From a bacterium (lineage in GTDB: Bacteria; UBP14; UBA6098; B30-G16), in the NCBI GenBank assembly GCA_027007865.1, contig JALTEE010000363.1:1-6470 (forward strand): a stretch of DNA of 6,470 nt, given 5' to 3'. Below, piece by piece: positions 6,365 through 6,470 of this stretch. The number at the start of each line of letters is the position of its first letter. Position 1 is the stretch's first letter. The notes under the pieces were generated by a model, which searched no databases, was not told the DNA's origin, and worked only from the letters and a program-made list of their open reading frames with translations. The translations under genes were made by a program, and so were the position numbers.

Positions 6365-6470
6365 GGATATGGTGTGTTTTTGTAGCCTTGCCCTGCATAT
6401 TATCGTGCTTTTTTAGTGTAATCTTGATTTTCTTGCTTAATTTTTCATCTTTTCTATTTTATAAAACTTT
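6365..6470. other. AT-rich spacer with no gene
   Basis: All frames are broken by stops on both strands. The only structure is a 4-bp stem with a G-U pair (GCAT 6395-6398, GTGC 6405-6408) before six T (6409-6414), which is too weak to call a terminator. A TATAAA at 6460-6465 lacks a properly spaced -35 partner. Confidence 0.5.

Noticed and set aside
6395..6414. Rho-independent terminator near the right end
   Set aside because: The stem is 4 bp including a G-U pair, although six T follow; the strong palindrome upstream is a better candidate.
1..6470. Type IX secretion system locus
   Set aside because: Only a PorV/PorQ-like barrel is present; no PorU, PorK/L/M/N, SprA-like gene or sorting domain is visible, so the system cannot be claimed from this window.
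1..6470. CRISPR array, tRNA, rRNA, insertion sequence or phage module
   Set aside because: No regularly spaced repeats, cloverleaf, transposase, integrase or structural phage protein could be found on either strand.

Overview
The window carries four complete protein genes, all on the + strand. They form two tight pairs separated by a 94-base gap, and no RNA gene, CRISPR array, transposase or phage gene is visible. Every product has an export signal, so this is a cell-envelope locus. The genes are of moderate GC while the spacers are strongly AT-rich. An outer-membrane barrel of the PorV/PorQ type, an M23 peptidase with a Bacteroidetes-like insertion, an S8 protease with the N-terminal region typical of Bacteroidetes-like secreted subtilases, and a DUF1573/TlpA lipoprotein together point to a diderm bacterium of the Fibrobacteres-Chlorobi-Bacteroidetes sphere. 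It could be a candidate phylum such as Cloacimonadota, Marinimicrobia or KSB1. That placement is inference from protein style, not a database result.

Layout: bases 1-152 are an AT-rich leader with an 18-base operator-like palindrome (33-50). Bases 153-1052 encode the barrel, most likely from a TTG start behind a GGAGG ribosome site rather than from the ATG at 141. Bases 1052-3196 encode the M23 peptidase, whose ATG shares one base with the preceding TAA. Bases 3197-3290 are a spacer with no convincing terminator. Bases 3291-5036 encode the S8 protease, which ends in two GWNL repeats spaced 70 residues apart. Bases 5049-6329 encode a lipoprotein with DUF1573, an unrecognised middle domain and a TlpA-like thioredoxin domain; its Shine-Dalgarno sequence overlaps the protease stop codon. 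A perfect 13-bp-arm palindrome (6337-6364) follows immediately, and the last ~105 bases are AT-rich and empty.

How the genes may work together: the first pair joins an outer-membrane barrel to a peptidoglycan-type endopeptidase, which suits envelope remodelling or anchoring. The second pair joins an exported protease to a membrane-anchored thiol-disulfide protein, which suits extracytoplasmic protein processing or folding. Neither pair is a recognised named system.

The most unexpected signal is in the DNA text. Read base by base, the window contains no GATC, no ACGT and no GGCC, and synonymous codon choice at Asp-X junctions matches avoidance of GATC and ACGT.
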